Of a stretch of 64,000 nucleotides of DNA, positions 27,826 through 36,387 are shown one piece after another. The stretch covers positions 558,001 through 622,000 of the forward strand of contig NZ_JADNYK010000004.1 of the NCBI RefSeq assembly GCF_017810075.1, given 5' to 3'. Below the pieces are notes generated by a model. That model had not been told where the DNA came from. It did no database searches and saw nothing but the letters and a program-made list of their open reading frames with translations. Made by a program: the position numbers and the translations under genes. This DNA comes from Pseudozobellia sp. WGM2. GTDB lineage: Bacteria > Bacteroidota > Bacteroidia > Flavobacteriales > Flavobacteriaceae. Numbering within the stretch: position 1 is the stretch's first letter; each line of letters starts with the position of its first letter.

Positions 27826-28269
27826 TTAAAGGCCTAATATTTCAGTTATCAAGGTCTTGTATTGTTTAATATCCTTTTTAAATTTTCTATTAACTGCAAT
27901 CCAAAGAGCTATTCCTAAAGCGATTATTAGTCCACCGAAAATATAACTTTTCGTTGTTATGAATAGTCCAAAAATAAAACCTAATCCAATAATAATATGG
28001 ATATATATTACTAATTGAATTAAAAAATGCTGATTAAATGAGATTTGCATATTCGTGTTATCTTCAACTTTATTACTTAATAGTTTTCCGTTGACAATAG
28101 TCCAATTTTGAAAAGCCATATAAAAAGGGTAAAGAACTCGCTTTCTAAAACTAAAAGTTGTCGGCTTATTTTCGTCAAACACGAAACCTCCTATAGAATT
28201 AAGTTCAGATTTTAATCTCTCAATGACTTCTTTTGGTCTTTTTTCTATTTTAAAATTCCAATCTTCCAT
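27826..28269 (-). CDS. Hypothetical membrane protein (147 aa)
   Basis: Start taken at ATG 28269 (MEDWNFKIEKRPKEVIERL). The open frame extends to 28428, but that part lies inside an intergenic repeat, so it is unlikely to be coding. The first 90 residues are soluble (a DUF-like segment with SIGGFVFDENKPTTFSFRKR). Two membrane helices follow (LIQLVIYIHIIIGLGFIFGL and a second near residue 110) with a short basic tail. Function unknown. It is a single-gene cassette between repeat A copy 1 and repeat B copy 1. Confidence 0.65.
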   Translation of the reverse strand: MEDWNFKIEKRPKEVIERLKSELNSIGGFVFDENKPTTFSFRKRVLYPFYMAFQNWTIVNGKLLSNKVEDNTNMQISFNQHFLIQLVIYIHIIIGLGFIFGLFITTKSYIFGGLIIALGIALWIAVNRKFKKDIKQYKTLITEILGL

Positions 28270-28288
28270 TTTTCTTGATTTAAATGTT

Positions 28289-28447
28289 TGCCAACGGTTG
28301 CGATATAAACCGTACGGGAGCAAACTAGCGTTTGCTATCCGCCACACACATCGCGAAATCTTTTGGTCTTTTTTTTTATGTCCAATGCTAAATCTATAAG
28401 ATTTTTCGGGTTTTATAAATATACGCAAACCTTGCGATTAATTCTCG
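28289..28447. repeat. Cassette-start repeat A, copy 1
   Basis: About 159 bases that align along most of their length with 35132-35298. Shared blocks in order: TGCCAA, CGTAC, CAAACT-GCGTTT, CACACACAT-GC or CACGCACAT-GC, AAATCTTTTGGT, a T-rich run, and ATACG-AAACCTTGCGATTAAT. Both copies lie just upstream of a minus-strand gene start. Neither copy keeps a long open frame in common, so this is non-coding. Confidence 0.75.
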
Positions 28448-28474
28448 TAGTAATTTACAGCTAAAGGCGTGACT

Positions 28475-28727
28475 AGGAGTTATCGCTGTACTTTCAGTAC
28501 ACTAAACCTATCGGAAAGATAATCTATATGACCAACGGCGTGGAAGAATTTTATCGCCAAGTTCGTAAGGTAACCAAGACCGAAGGAGCATTTACAATGA
28601 CATGCCTTTGTTGAAACTGCTATACCCGGCCACAAAGATTATTGAAAAGAAGTGGATAGGTCATTGCATAATGGGAGCCTTTGTTCAACAGCTTTATATC
28701 AAATTTAGAGGATACCTCTGGTCTTAA
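28475..28727 (+). pseudogene. IS256-type transposase, C-terminal remnant with frameshift
   Basis: Translation from about 28475 reads ELSLYFQYTKPIGKIIYMTN, then GVEEFYRQVRKVTKTEGAFT, which is the conserved C-terminal region of IS256 (Mutator-like) transposases. One base is missing at about 28593; the frame then continues as NDMPLLKLLYPATKIIEKKW to TAA at 28725. Upstream, the expected Trp codon is TAG. Only the last quarter of a transposase of about 400 residues is left, so it is dead. Confidence 0.75.
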
Positions 28728-28824
28728 TCGTAAATTCCTTTGGGGCTGGCCCAAAAGGAATTCAAATAACGGATAGAGTTTAATTTACAGACCCTTTCAA
28801 TACCGCTTAGTTTAAAATTTACTT

Positions 28825-29709
28825 TTATGAAATTTTTAAACTTGTCATGCTTAAACTTCCGGCCAACAATTTATCATTAAATAGCTTTATATCTTCTCCT
28901 TTTTCTTGCAATCCAAGACTGTAGATTAATGGCAAATAATGGTCTGGTGTCGGAATTGCCAATTGAACTGCTCTTGATTGCCTATGGTAATCTAAAAGTG
29001 GTCGGTAATTGCCATCAAGTATGTAACTATTGATAGTTTCCCTTGCTTCAATTGCCCAATCATAGCCATAATTGCCTTTATGCGCATTTGCAAAATCAAT
29101 CATTCTTAGATTATGAATAATGTTACCACTACCTATTATTAATATTCCTTTATGACGAAGAATAGCTAACTGTTGCGCTAATTCAAAGTGTTGTTGTGGC
29201 GATTTGTCGTAGTCAATGCTTAACTGAATCACGGGTATGTTCGCTTCAGGGTAGAGATGTTTTATTACACTCCATGCACCATGGTCTAAACCCCATTTTT
29301 CATCCAATTCTACTAATGTGGGTGATAATAATGTTTTGGTTTTCTGAGCAAGTGCAGGATTTCCCTTTGCAGGATATTGCACATCAAATAAGGCTTGTGG
29401 AAAACCACCAAAATCGTGTATTGTTTTGGGTGTTTCCATAGCCGTTACTTTAGTACCTTTAGTAAACCAATGGGCAGACACACAGAGAATGGCATTTGGG
29501 ATCGGAATTGTTTTCGCAATAGCTCTAAAGCCTTTTACAAACTCATTTTCTTCAATCGCATTCATTGGGCTACCATGCCCTAAAAATAGAACAGGCATTC
29601 TACCGGTTAATGGAAAACTCTCTGATATTTTACCTAAATCGTTTAATTTCATACCCAAAGCCGTAAATGGGAGTAGCCCAATTACTTTAAGAAAACCTGT
29701 TCTATTCAT
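28825..29709 (-). CDS. ygiD: LigB-type extradiol dioxygenase (YgiD/DODA family)
   Basis: 294 residues. Metal-binding His residues sit in LFLGHGSPMNAI, CVSAHWFTKGT and WGLDHGAWSVIKH; the last two are diagnostic of the class III 4,5-DOPA extradiol dioxygenase family. A hydrophobic stretch near the N-terminus (FLKVIGLLPFTALGM) may be a signal or membrane anchor, often seen in Bacteroidota members. It opens aromatic catechol-type rings; the true substrate is unknown. Last gene of the operon that begins with the Crp-type gene at 32229; the preceding SDR gene is 20 bases away. Confidence 0.88.
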   Translation of the reverse strand: MNRTGFLKVIGLLPFTALGMKLNDLGKISESFPLTGRMPVLFLGHGSPMNAIEENEFVKGFRAIAKTIPIPNAILCVSAHWFTKGTKVTAMETPKTIHDFGGFPQALFDVQYPAKGNPALAQKTKTLLSPTLVELDEKWGLDHGAWSVIKHLYPEANIPVIQLSIDYDKSPQQHFELAQQLAILRHKGILIIGSGNIIHNLRMIDFANAHKGNYGYDWAIEARETINSYILDGNYRPLLDYHRQSRAVQLAIPTPDHYLPLIYSLGLQEKGEDIKLFNDKLLAGSLSMTSLKIS

Positions 29710-29729
29710 TTTAAATCAATGCAATCAAC

Positions 29730-30566
29730 TTAATTAGATAGCCATTGCTGCAGGGTGGTTTTTGATTTACCGAGTAAACGGTCAGAAACATCTGGACTAC
29801 CTGCTTCCTTTGTTTTCTCAAAATACTCAAACATAGGAATGAATTCTTTGAGTTGTTTGTTTCCTGACACAAACGCTAAAATTTTAAGTAACCAAAATGG
29901 TGCATTGGCAACCTTTTTGATGGTTGGATGCTTCACTTTAATATATTGCTCCAGTGCTTCGTTTATCGTAAGGCTTTCAGGGCCGTAAGTACTGAATTCT
30001 TGATTTATATTTTCTATATGTCGATAAGCATTAACTAATCGTTCACCGAAGTCTCTAGAAGCAATCCACCGTAGTTTAAGTGGTTGTTTGCCCATTACGT
30101 TGGCTTTGCCATCTCGTATCATTAAGGCCAAGGATTCCATAAACCATGTAGGCCTAAAAATCATATATGAAATACCACTCGCTTTTATCAATTGCTCAGA
30201 TTGGTATTTGGCTTTTATAAATGGCATACCGGTATTTTCTTTACATACCGTAGCGCCGCTTACGTAGCTAATGAGTTTTATATCTAGTTGTTTTGCAGCC
30301 TTTACAATTTTCTGTACCGCACTAAACTCGTCTAATTGTCCCAAGGTGATGTGTATGGCGTCACAATCTTTAATAGCCAATGTCAGGTCGCTATCTTTAA
30401 ACACATCTCCTTTTACCGTATCATGGTTCGGATAGTTTTCCGCTTTTATACTTCGAGAAAAGAGTTTTAGTTGAAAACCAGCACTATCAAAGGCTTTTAT
30501 GGTCTCTTGAGCAACCATACCGCTTGCACCTAATATGGCTATTTTTTTTATAGATACTTCTGACAT
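29730..30566 (-). CDS. NAD(P)-binding protein (NmrA/atypical SDR)
   Basis: 278 residues. The N-terminal Rossmann loop is ILGASGMVAQET (GxxGxxA type), CDAIHITLGQL is in the next strand, and SYVSGATV and FRPTWFMESL are typical of NmrA-like/atypical short-chain dehydrogenases. It has no classical YxxxK catalytic pair, so it may be a reductase of quinone-like compounds or a redox sensor. It lies 8 bases downstream of the nitroreductase gene in the same operon. Confidence 0.8.
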   Translation of the reverse strand: MSEVSIKKIAILGASGMVAQETIKAFDSAGFQLKLFSRSIKAENYPNHDTVKGDVFKDSDLTLAIKDCDAIHITLGQLDEFSAVQKIVKAAKQLDIKLISYVSGATVCKENTGMPFIKAKYQSEQLIKASGISYMIFRPTWFMESLALMIRDGKANVMGKQPLKLRWIASRDFGERLVNAYRHIENINQEFSTYGPESLTINEALEQYIKVKHPTIKKVANAPFWLLKILAFVSGNKQLKEFIPMFEYFEKTKEAGSPDVSDRLLGKSKTTLQQWLSN

Positions 30567-30574
30567 GATTTTAT

Positions 30575-31204
30575 TTAAAGTTTTATAAAAAGCTCGTTTT
30601 TTGGCTTTCTAACTTTTTTCATGTTAGCCAACCAATCATTTTCTGCATCTCTGTAACCTAAAGCTAGTAGAGCAGAACTTTCAAGGCCTTTTTCTTTGAG
30701 ATTCAATAATTCATCTAATGCATTAGGATCAAAACCTTCCATCGGTGTGGCGTCTACTTTTTGTTCTGCTGCAGCTGTCAATCCAATCCCCAAAGCTATA
30801 TACGCTTGTTTAGCAGCGTGGTTTGCATGCCAATCTTCCGGTAATTGACCGTACATGCCCCAAAGATTATTTTTATAATCATCCATCGTGTTCAAAGGTA
30901 GCCCCCTTTCGGATAGGGTATAATTGAACACACTTTCAATTTTTTCCAGTGTATAGTTTTCCCAAGCGGCAAAAACCAATAAGTGCGAACAGTCGGTGAT
31001 TTGACTCTGCCCCATCGCAACAGGTTGAATTTTGGCCAGTAATTCTCTGTCTGAAATAACAAGTACTTTAAAGGGTTGTAAACCAGAAGATGTCGGTGCT
31101 AATTGAATAGCATCTAAAATGATTTCTAACTTCTCCTCTGGAACGATTTTACCGCTCATTTTTTTAGTGGCATATCGCCAGTTTAAATTTTCTATTAAAC
31201 TCAT
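30575..31204 (-). CDS. Nitroreductase-family FMN oxidoreductase
   Basis: 209 residues, standard for NfsB-like proteins. LNWRYATKKMSG contains the FMN-phosphate-binding RYATK, APTSSGLQPFKVLVI binds FMN, and the C-terminal AALGIGLTAAAEQ, LLALGYRDAEND blocks match. It uses NAD(P)H to reduce nitroaromatics or quinones. Middle gene of the Crp-DoxX-nitroreductase-SDR-dioxygenase operon, which fits detoxification of aromatic or quinone compounds. Confidence 0.9.
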   Translation of the reverse strand: MSLIENLNWRYATKKMSGKIVPEEKLEIILDAIQLAPTSSGLQPFKVLVISDRELLAKIQPVAMGQSQITDCSHLLVFAAWENYTLEKIESVFNYTLSERGLPLNTMDDYKNNLWGMYGQLPEDWHANHAAKQAYIALGIGLTAAAEQKVDATPMEGFDPNALDELLNLKEKGLESSALLALGYRDAENDWLANMKKVRKPKNELFIKL

Positions 31205-31229
31205 GATCGTTTATGCTTAAGATGAAGAA

Positions 31230-31634
31230 TTATTTTGCTGTTATCGGTGCCTTTTTGGTACGACCCCAAGCCACAAAAGCGGCAAGCACAAGAAAGAAAA
31301 TATTCATTCCGATAAGTGATTCTTCGCCTCTTGAAATATGAAATACACTTGCTGCAATCATTAGCGCAATGGTTCCGTAGGCGGCAAAAACGGTTAACTT
31401 TGGTTGTATTCTTAAAGCTGCCGGTAAAACAATACCAATTCCGCCAAGTAAATCTATAATTCCTGTAAATTTTAATAACCCAGGATTTTCAAGTGCCCAA
31501 GGCAACATTTGTGCGGTTTCTTCAATCGGTTGAAATAATTTGGCATAACCTGCCCAAATTAAGGTTAGTGCGATTAAGCCTTGTGCCACCCATAAAATAA
31601 TGTTGAGCCCCTTAGGTTTTACTGTTGCTGTCAT
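31230..31634 (-). CDS. DoxX-family membrane protein
   Basis: 134 residues from ATG 31634 (MTATVKPKGLN); the longer frame to 31673 adds an unlikely start. Four membrane helices are predictable, with the family motif LTLIWAGYAKLFQP early and LLGGIGIVLPAALR in the middle. DoxX proteins occur with redox enzymes and may take part in quinone or thiol redox balance. Second gene of the operon, 77 bases after the Crp-type gene. Confidence 0.85.
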   Translation of the reverse strand: MTATVKPKGLNIILWVAQGLIALTLIWAGYAKLFQPIEETAQMLPWALENPGLLKFTGIIDLLGGIGIVLPAALRIQPKLTVFAAYGTIALMIAASVFHISRGEESLIGMNIFFLVLAAFVAWGRTKKAPITAK

Positions 31635-31710
31635 TTTATACTTTTTAATTGTTAATGATGAGCAAAGATGCAACCAATCAAAAAGCTAAAAAATAAGGTA
31701 TCTTAAGAAA

Positions 31711-32229
31711 TTACTTTTGAGCTAATTTTCGTCTTACATCACTTAAATATTCAGGCGTCATACCTAAGTAGGAAGCAATTAGCTTAAGCGGTAGTCTTTG
31801 TACCAATGTTGGGTAGGTTCTTATAAAATCGATATATCGTTCTTCGGCAGTTGCACTCAATAAGTCTGTTAAACGCTTATTCGTGGCGATCAAATTGTTT
31901 ATTAATTTTTTATTTTGCTCTACTAAATCATCGTGACTTAATTGATTAATGTCATTATAATTGGAATTAGTAAGCACCAAGACCTCGCTATCTACTATTG
32001 CATCAATGAATATATTAGAAGGCTTTTTGCTGATGAAGCTATCCATATCTGTTATGATCCAATCTTCGGCTGCAAAATGCAAAATATGTTCTTTGCCTGA
32101 AGGGTCGATGACATAACTTTTTAAACAACCTTCATTTACCTTATATACAGTTTTACAAGTATCTCCTTTGTGTAAAAGAATTGTACCTTTAGGCACTTTT
32201 TTCGCCTGCAAATTGTCAAATAATTTCAT
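31711..32229 (-). CDS. Crp/Fnr-family transcription regulator
   Basis: 172 residues, short of the usual 200-230. The cyclic-nucleotide-binding fold is visible (VPKGTILLHKGDTCKTVYKV, GCLKSYVIDPSGKEHILHF). The C-terminal HTH (LPLKLIASYLGMTPEYLSDV) resembles the Bacteroidota Crp subgroup. No Fe-S Cys cluster is present, so it is not an oxygen-sensing Fnr. It leads the redox operon and probably controls it. The effector is unknown. Confidence 0.85.
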   Translation of the reverse strand: MKLFDNLQAKKVPKGTILLHKGDTCKTVYKVNEGCLKSYVIDPSGKEHILHFAAEDWIITDMDSFISKKPSNIFIDAIVDSEVLVLTNSNYNDINQLSHDDLVEQNKKLINNLIATNKRLTDLLSATAEERYIDFIRTYPTLVQRLPLKLIASYLGMTPEYLSDVRRKLAQK

Positions 32230-32360
32230 TTAACGATGTTATTTTGATGACCGCTAACGGCCTCGGCCGTACACACCGACCAATCTGCCAAGCCCTAGCC
32301 TAAATTTTTGCATTTGGTGTTTGTCTTCTTTTTCTTGAACACCAAGTTGAAATATTGACG

Positions 32361-32413
32361 ATAGAAAATAGATTCAAGCCAATAGGTATAGCACTTACCT
32401 CCCTATTTTCTAT
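32361..32413. repeat. Perfect 11-bp inverted repeat
   Basis: ATAGAAAATAG (32361-32371) and CTATTTTCTAT (32403-32413), 31-base loop. It lies in the 390-base gene-free gap before the Crp operon, next to a transposase scar, and may be the palindrome of a lost mobile element. Apart from the scar at 32494-32610, the gap (32230-32622) holds nothing else I can identify. Confidence 0.5.
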
Positions 32414-32493
32414 AGCCGGTCTGCTTGCTGCACAAGTTAATGAAAAATCAACATAGGATCAAGGTGATCTTAACGCTGGGTCGTTACCTTTAA

Positions 32494-32610
32494 ATAGGTA
32501 AGGAAGTTTATGAACGGATTATGAACAAGGGGAAGAGCAAGAATTTGGCTTTGCTAGTAGTAGTTAACAAACTAATTAGGCAGTCGTTGGTATTTTTAGC
32601 GACTTATTAA
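32494..32610 (+). pseudogene. IS110-type transposase, C-terminal remnant
   Basis: The plus-strand frame reads KEVYERIMNKGKSKNLALLV, then VVNKLIRQSLVFLATY and a stop. This resembles the last 40 residues of IS110/IS1111-group transposases (GKSKKLALIAVxNKLIRQ). Everything upstream is missing, including the DEDD catalytic part. A scar of a lost element. Confidence 0.6.
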
Positions 32611-32622
32611 GTTGATTCTATG

Positions 32623-33270
32623 TCATTTTTCGACGACATAAGTCTTGGTCAATTTATCATATAAGTTTTGATTTTTATCATCCCAAAGAATCCAGATAAT
32701 GGGAATAATAAATAAACCCAATACGCCCTTTAGAAGTTCACGAATGGCACCTTCTGTTGCTTTATTATAATCATTACCGTTCTCTGACGATATAACTTTC
32801 AAACGAAATATGCGGTGTCCTAAATTCCCCGTAAACATAGGATAAAATATAGCCCCAACAATTAGCCCAAAAATCGCAGCAAATTCAAACCCAATAGGAT
32901 TTTCGCCATTAATAAACTCTTTGAATGATGGGGTCTTATAAACTATATAAGGTATAAAAATAGTGAGCGCATAAATAAAGTTTTCCAATAGATTAGCTAA
33001 AAATCGTTTTCCTTTCGATGCCAATATAAAGCCGTAAACTAGATTACTATTAATATTATCTTCAATTTGTTTTTTGGTATTCAATAAATCCTCTATGTCA
33101 ATATCTAAAACTTCGCATATTAATATCAATGTTTTTCCTCGTGGTTCACTTTCATCATTTTCAATCCGCTGTATTGTTCTTAAATTTACTTTTGATAATT
33201 CGGCTAATTCTTCTTGAGTTAACCCTTTTGACTTTCTAGTTTCACTAATTGTTTTCCCTATTATACTCAT
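32623..33270 (-). CDS. XRE HTH protein fused to an RDD membrane domain
   Basis: 215 residues from ATG 33270 (MSIIGKTISETRKSKGLTQE); the frame extends to 33417 but the extra part is not protein-like. An XRE helix-turn-helix (LTQEELAELSKVNLRTIQRI) fills residues 1-65. A short linker leads to an RDD-family domain of three membrane helices (FLANLLENFIYALTIFIPYI, FEFAAIFGLIVGAIFYPMF, GVLGLFIIPIIWIL). This pairs a DNA-binding head with a membrane anchor and is a recurrent Bacteroidota fusion. Probable membrane-tethered regulator; target unknown. Confidence 0.8.
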   Translation of the reverse strand: MSIIGKTISETRKSKGLTQEELAELSKVNLRTIQRIENDESEPRGKTLILICEVLDIDIEDLLNTKKQIEDNINSNLVYGFILASKGKRFLANLLENFIYALTIFIPYIVYKTPSFKEFINGENPIGFEFAAIFGLIVGAIFYPMFTGNLGHRIFRLKVISSENGNDYNKATEGAIRELLKGVLGLFIIPIIWILWDDKNQNLYDKLTKTYVVEK

Positions 33271-33410
33271 TCTAAATTTTTTGCAACTTTCTTCAAAATT
33301 AGTAACAAAACCATATTTATGATAACGGTTTGGCAGCGGTTTGTTTACGACATTTTTACGACATTGGCTCTGATAGGCCCTCCAAGAGTAGGACTGCAGT
33401 AAACTGAATA

Positions 33411-33484
33411 AAAACAAAAAGCCCCGTAAAGAGGCTTAAAACCGTTCAACTTTTTAAAGAATCAAGGGCTTGTGCAACGGTTAT
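33411..33484. repeat. Cassette-end repeat B, copy 2
   Basis: Ends in GGGCTTGTGCAACGGTTA. It lies downstream of the serine-hydrolase gene on the minus strand and contains a terminator-like hairpin: on the minus strand AAGCCTCTTTACGGGGCTTTTTG. It aligns over about 70 bases with 35543-35617 (shared AAAGAG, TTCAA, ACTTTTTAA, TTGTGCAACGGTTA). Confidence 0.7.
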
Positions 33485-33499
33485 CCTTGTTATGCCACG

Positions 33500-34591
33500 T
33501 TAATCTTTATTGCGTTTGCCTGCAATCAATTCTTTAAAGAAATCAGCCACACCTGAAGCACCTGTCTTTCCATTGTCGTCAATATTGGATAAAATCACAA
33601 TTGTATAGTTGTCTTTCATAAAATCCATAAGTTCCGATCGAACACCATACCAACCTCCGCTATGTCCTTGAATTGTTTGGTTATAACGTAAGTCGATGTC
33701 TATACCATACCCCAAATTTGTGCTATAGCCTTTAACTTTTGGCCCGAACATTAATTCGGCAGTTGATTTTTTCAACAATTTACCGTTTCTCAAGGCTTTA
33801 GAGAATTTAAATAAATCTTCAACAGTCGAATAATGGAATCCTGCTGGCGATGCTTTTGAAAGGTAATATTCGTTTCTTTTTGGAACGTCACTTTCTCCAA
33901 AAAAAGTAGTGTATCCACTAGCTTTGTTTTGTAAGACCGAGTCGATTTCCAACTCGGTCGTGTTTATCATTCCTGCGGGTCTAAAAATGTTTTTCTTTAA
34001 ATAGTCATAGTAGTTCTGCCCGCTTACTTTTTCAATTATCAGACCTAGGATAACAAAACCGGAAGCACTATAATTATATTTAGTACCTGGTTTGGACAGT
34101 AACGTGTCATTCGCGAACATCGGAACGAAATCGGATATGGTCTTGTATTTCATTTTGTCTGATTGCAAATAATTGCCCACATAAAAATTGTTGTTTCCCG
34201 ATGTGTGCGTCAGTAGTTGATGAATTGTTACCAAATCCCTCACCAGTTTGTTTGGATAATTGGGCAAATATTCTCCAACAGGAACGTTTAATTCAATTTT
34301 TCCATTTTCAAAAAGTTGCAAGGTTGCGACTGCTGTAATCATCTTGGTAATCGAGGCGATGTTGAACTTAGTATCCAATTTGTTTTCGATACCGTATTCA
34401 ATGCTGGCAAGTCCAAAAGCCTTCTTCTCTATTATTTTATCGTTGTGTGCTACCAAAATTGCACCCGAAAAATTACTTGACTTTAAGCTGTCGAGAAAAT
34501 TTTTTATATCAGCGTCTTTGGATTGTCCAAACGCAAGAATTCCAATCAATAGAAAAATAGAGCTAATTTGAAGTTTTCGTTTAATGTTCAT
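33500..34591 (-). CDS. Secreted serine hydrolase (class C beta-lactamase fold)
   Basis: 363 residues. The signal peptide MNIKRKLQISSIFLLIGILA ends near FGQS. The catalytic SxxK is S80-I-T-K83, the YxN-like motif is YNYSASG, and the KTG-equivalent is GHSGGWYG. Such penicillin-binding-protein-like hydrolases act on peptides or esters in the periplasm; resistance to beta-lactams cannot be inferred. Flanked by the GNAT gene upstream and repeat B copy 2 downstream. Confidence 0.88.
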   Translation of the reverse strand: MNIKRKLQISSIFLLIGILAFGQSKDADIKNFLDSLKSSNFSGAILVAHNDKIIEKKAFGLASIEYGIENKLDTKFNIASITKMITAVATLQLFENGKIELNVPVGEYLPNYPNKLVRDLVTIHQLLTHTSGNNNFYVGNYLQSDKMKYKTISDFVPMFANDTLLSKPGTKYNYSASGFVILGLIIEKVSGQNYYDYLKKNIFRPAGMINTTELEIDSVLQNKASGYTTFFGESDVPKRNEYYLSKASPAGFHYSTVEDLFKFSKALRNGKLLKKSTAELMFGPKVKGYSTNLGYGIDIDLRYNQTIQGHSGGWYGVRSELMDFMKDNYTIVILSNIDDNGKTGASGVADFFKELIAGKRNKD

Positions 34592-34663
34592 CGGTTTATT
34601 TTAGTTCTACATACTCTAGTTCGTGTGTAATAGTCACGAATTTTAAATACTTACCCATTAGTT

Positions 34664-35113
34664 TTAATTATTCCGATATACATTTGGGTTATGTTTCTCC
34701 ATATAAAATTCAGGATGTGGTAGTTCTTTAAAACCAAATTTTTTATAAAGCCATTCAGCTGTATTTGTTAATAGAAGCCATCTTCTTAATCCTTGAAGAT
34801 TAGGATGCTCCATTATTTCATTGATTAGCCATTTACTTAATCCATTTCCTCTATATTCCTTTAAAATATAAACATCTCCTAAATATGCAATAGTTGAATA
34901 GTCAGAAATTATTCGAGCAAATCCGATTTGTTTGTTTTTGTAATAAAGTCCAAAATTCAAAGAGTTTTCAATAGATGTTTTCAGAGTATTCATTGGGATT
35001 CCATTACTCCAATCAGATTCATTTGCAAGAAAATTGTGAATACTATCGATATCTAATTTCTTCTTGTCAGTTGAAATGGTATAATCGTTTCTATGTGATT
35101 CTCTAATTTCCAA
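34664..35113 (-). CDS. GNAT-family N-acetyltransferase
   Basis: 149 residues. Motif A is clear: LGDVYILKEYRGNGLSKWL, with the R/Q-G-x-G-x acetyl-CoA loop (YRGNGL), followed by the C-terminal NTAEWLYKKFGFKELPHPE. Substrate unknown; it resembles Bacteroidota stand-alone GNATs that are frequent cassette genes. It starts 19 bases from the end of repeat A copy 2, as the membrane-protein cassette does from copy 1. Confidence 0.9.
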   Translation of the reverse strand: MEIRESHRNDYTISTDKKKLDIDSIHNFLANESDWSNGIPMNTLKTSIENSLNFGLYYKNKQIGFARIISDYSTIAYLGDVYILKEYRGNGLSKWLINEIMEHPNLQGLRRWLLLTNTAEWLYKKFGFKELPHPEFYMEKHNPNVYRNN

Positions 35114-35131
35114 TTCAGTTTATTGAAGTAA

Positions 35132-35298
35132 TGCCAATGTTTGAGCTATGAACAGTACGTGGCCAAACTCGCGTTTACTTTCCGTCACGCACATAGCAAA
35201 ATCTTTTGGTTTTCTTTTTTCTTTATCCTGCTAAAAACAAAATCCCACAAATTTTGTGGGCCACATAAAAATACGTAAACCTTGCGATTAATCCCCGA
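35132..35298. repeat. Cassette-start repeat A, copy 2
   Basis: About 167 bases homologous to 28289-28447, with the same order of blocks: TGCCAAT, CGTGGCCAAACTCGCGTTT, CACGCACATAGCAAAATCTTT, ATACGTAAACCTTGCGATTA. It contains an extra hairpin TCCCACAAATTTTGTGGG. It precedes the GNAT gene, as copy 1 precedes the membrane-protein gene. Confidence 0.75.
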
Positions 35299-35366
35299 AG
35301 GTTGTATTGTTTATGTGATATATGCCCGTTGCACAATTTAGCGAAAAGCAATTTTAGACCACCTAT

Positions 35367-35486
35367 TACCTTGCGAAGCACCAACGTAAAATAGAGCGGG
35401 TGAACGGTCCACAGGTCAGGTATATGAAGGGCAAACGGCAGAGCACGGTAGAGCCCGTTTTCGGCATTTATAGAAAAAACCTTTGA
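35367..35486 (+). pseudogene. IS1182-type transposase, C-terminal remnant
   Basis: The plus-strand frame from 35367 reads KIERVNGPQVRYMKGKRQST, then VEPVFGIYRKNL, stop at 35484-35486. RQSTVEPVFG is the hallmark of the C-terminal part of IS1182/IS5-like DDE transposases; the catalytic N-terminal part is gone. Between repeat A copy 2 and repeat B copy 3. Confidence 0.7.
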
Positions 35487-35542
35487 ATGCCTGTTCAGAG
35501 CTTTTGCAACGCACCAAAAATTAACTTTCCACTTCTAACTAT

Positions 35543-35617
35543 ACATAAAAAAAGCCTCTTAAAGAGATTTAAAATTGTTCAAATTTGGAACTTTTTAAGG
35601 GGTTGTGCAACGGTTAC
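35543..35617. repeat. Cassette-end repeat B, copy 3
   Basis: Ends GGGGTTGTGCAACGGTTA and includes, on the minus strand, CTCTTTAAGAG followed by GC and seven T, a likely terminator of the restriction gene. Homologous to copy 2 at 33411-33484. Confidence 0.7.
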
Positions 35618-35634
35618 TTTAGCTGTAGTTTGTT

Positions 35635-36387
35635 TTACTTGCGTTTTATTGTGACCCAAGATTTGTCAAATCCGATTGCGGAAAGTATTTTTTCTTTGTC
35701 TAAAACCTCGGGTTGTTTGATTTTCAAAATTAAAGTTTCTTCAGGAACCTTTTCGATAATCGTAAATTGAGAGCCATGAGGTTGCCAAACAAATTGTTTG
35801 TCTTTTGTTCCCTTTACAAATCCCTCAAGGTTTCCATTTTTGTTCCAACTGAAATTAAAAAGCTCCGCATCGTAGCGAATTGTATCAAACTCAAATACTG
35901 CAACTTGGGAAAGGTCGCTTGATTTTACAAGTACAACAGTTCGAAGATGTTTAAATTTTTCTCGGATTGCTGAAACTCGCTCGTTCCAGATTTCCAGAAC
36001 TTGTTCTCCTACAAGGTTAGGTTCAATAGAAGTGTCTATTGTACTACCAAAGGAAAAGACTGGGGAATTACGGCCGGAAATCAGTCGCACTTTTTTTAGG
36101 TCAGTAAAATCTTTAACTCCAGATTTTACTGTCTTCGCTCCCCAAGCGGTATTTCCCATTACAACATCGTCAAGACCAACATTCGATGGTTTCCATTCAG
36201 CTCCTAAGCAAAGCGCAAAAATCTGTTCCCATTCGTTTCCTTGCAAATCCGCTCGACCTTTGCTCGCAAGTAGATAGACAATTTCTTGCCCGAGAATATA
36301 TGGAAATTCAGAATTGAATTGGTTTAATGGATATGCAGAAACTGATTTGTTTACCGTCCTTAATCTTGGTGATATGCGTTTGGCCAT
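35635..36387 (-). CDS. Probable type II restriction endonuclease
   Basis: 250 residues, no confident family. It is assigned by position: its ATG overlaps the stop of the cytosine methyltransferase gene by one base (TAATG), the usual coupling of a restriction-modification pair. A PD-(D/E)xK-like element may be LDDVVMGNTAWGAKTVK (about residues 75-91), with Asp76/77 and Lys residues. There is no helicase or specificity domain, so a type II enzyme is likely. The cut site is unknown. The next repeat B lies 18 bases downstream. Confidence 0.65.
   Translation of the reverse strand: MAKRISPRLRTVNKSVSAYPLNQFNSEFPYILGQEIVYLLASKGRADLQGNEWEQIFALCLGAEWKPSNVGLDDVVMGNTAWGAKTVKSGVKDFTDLKKVRLISGRNSPVFSFGSTIDTSIEPNLVGEQVLEIWNERVSAIREKFKHLRTVVLVKSSDLSQVAVFEFDTIRYDAELFNFSWNKNGNLEGFVKGTKDKQFVWQPHGSQFTIIEKVPEETLILKIKQPEVLDKEKILSAIGFDKSWVTIKRK

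Noticed and set aside
28270-28428. N-terminal extension of the hypothetical membrane protein
   Set aside because: It lies within repeat A, which is non-coding in its second copy; ATG at 28269 gives a better protein.
28730-28762. Hairpin around TTCCTTTGGGG/CCCAAAAGGAA as a terminator
   Set aside because: Imperfect stem, no T run and no gene ending beside it other than a pseudogene.
33271-33417. N-terminal extension of the XRE-RDD protein
   Set aside because: The extra 49 residues are unlike a protein start and precede a clear XRE domain beginning at ATG 33270.
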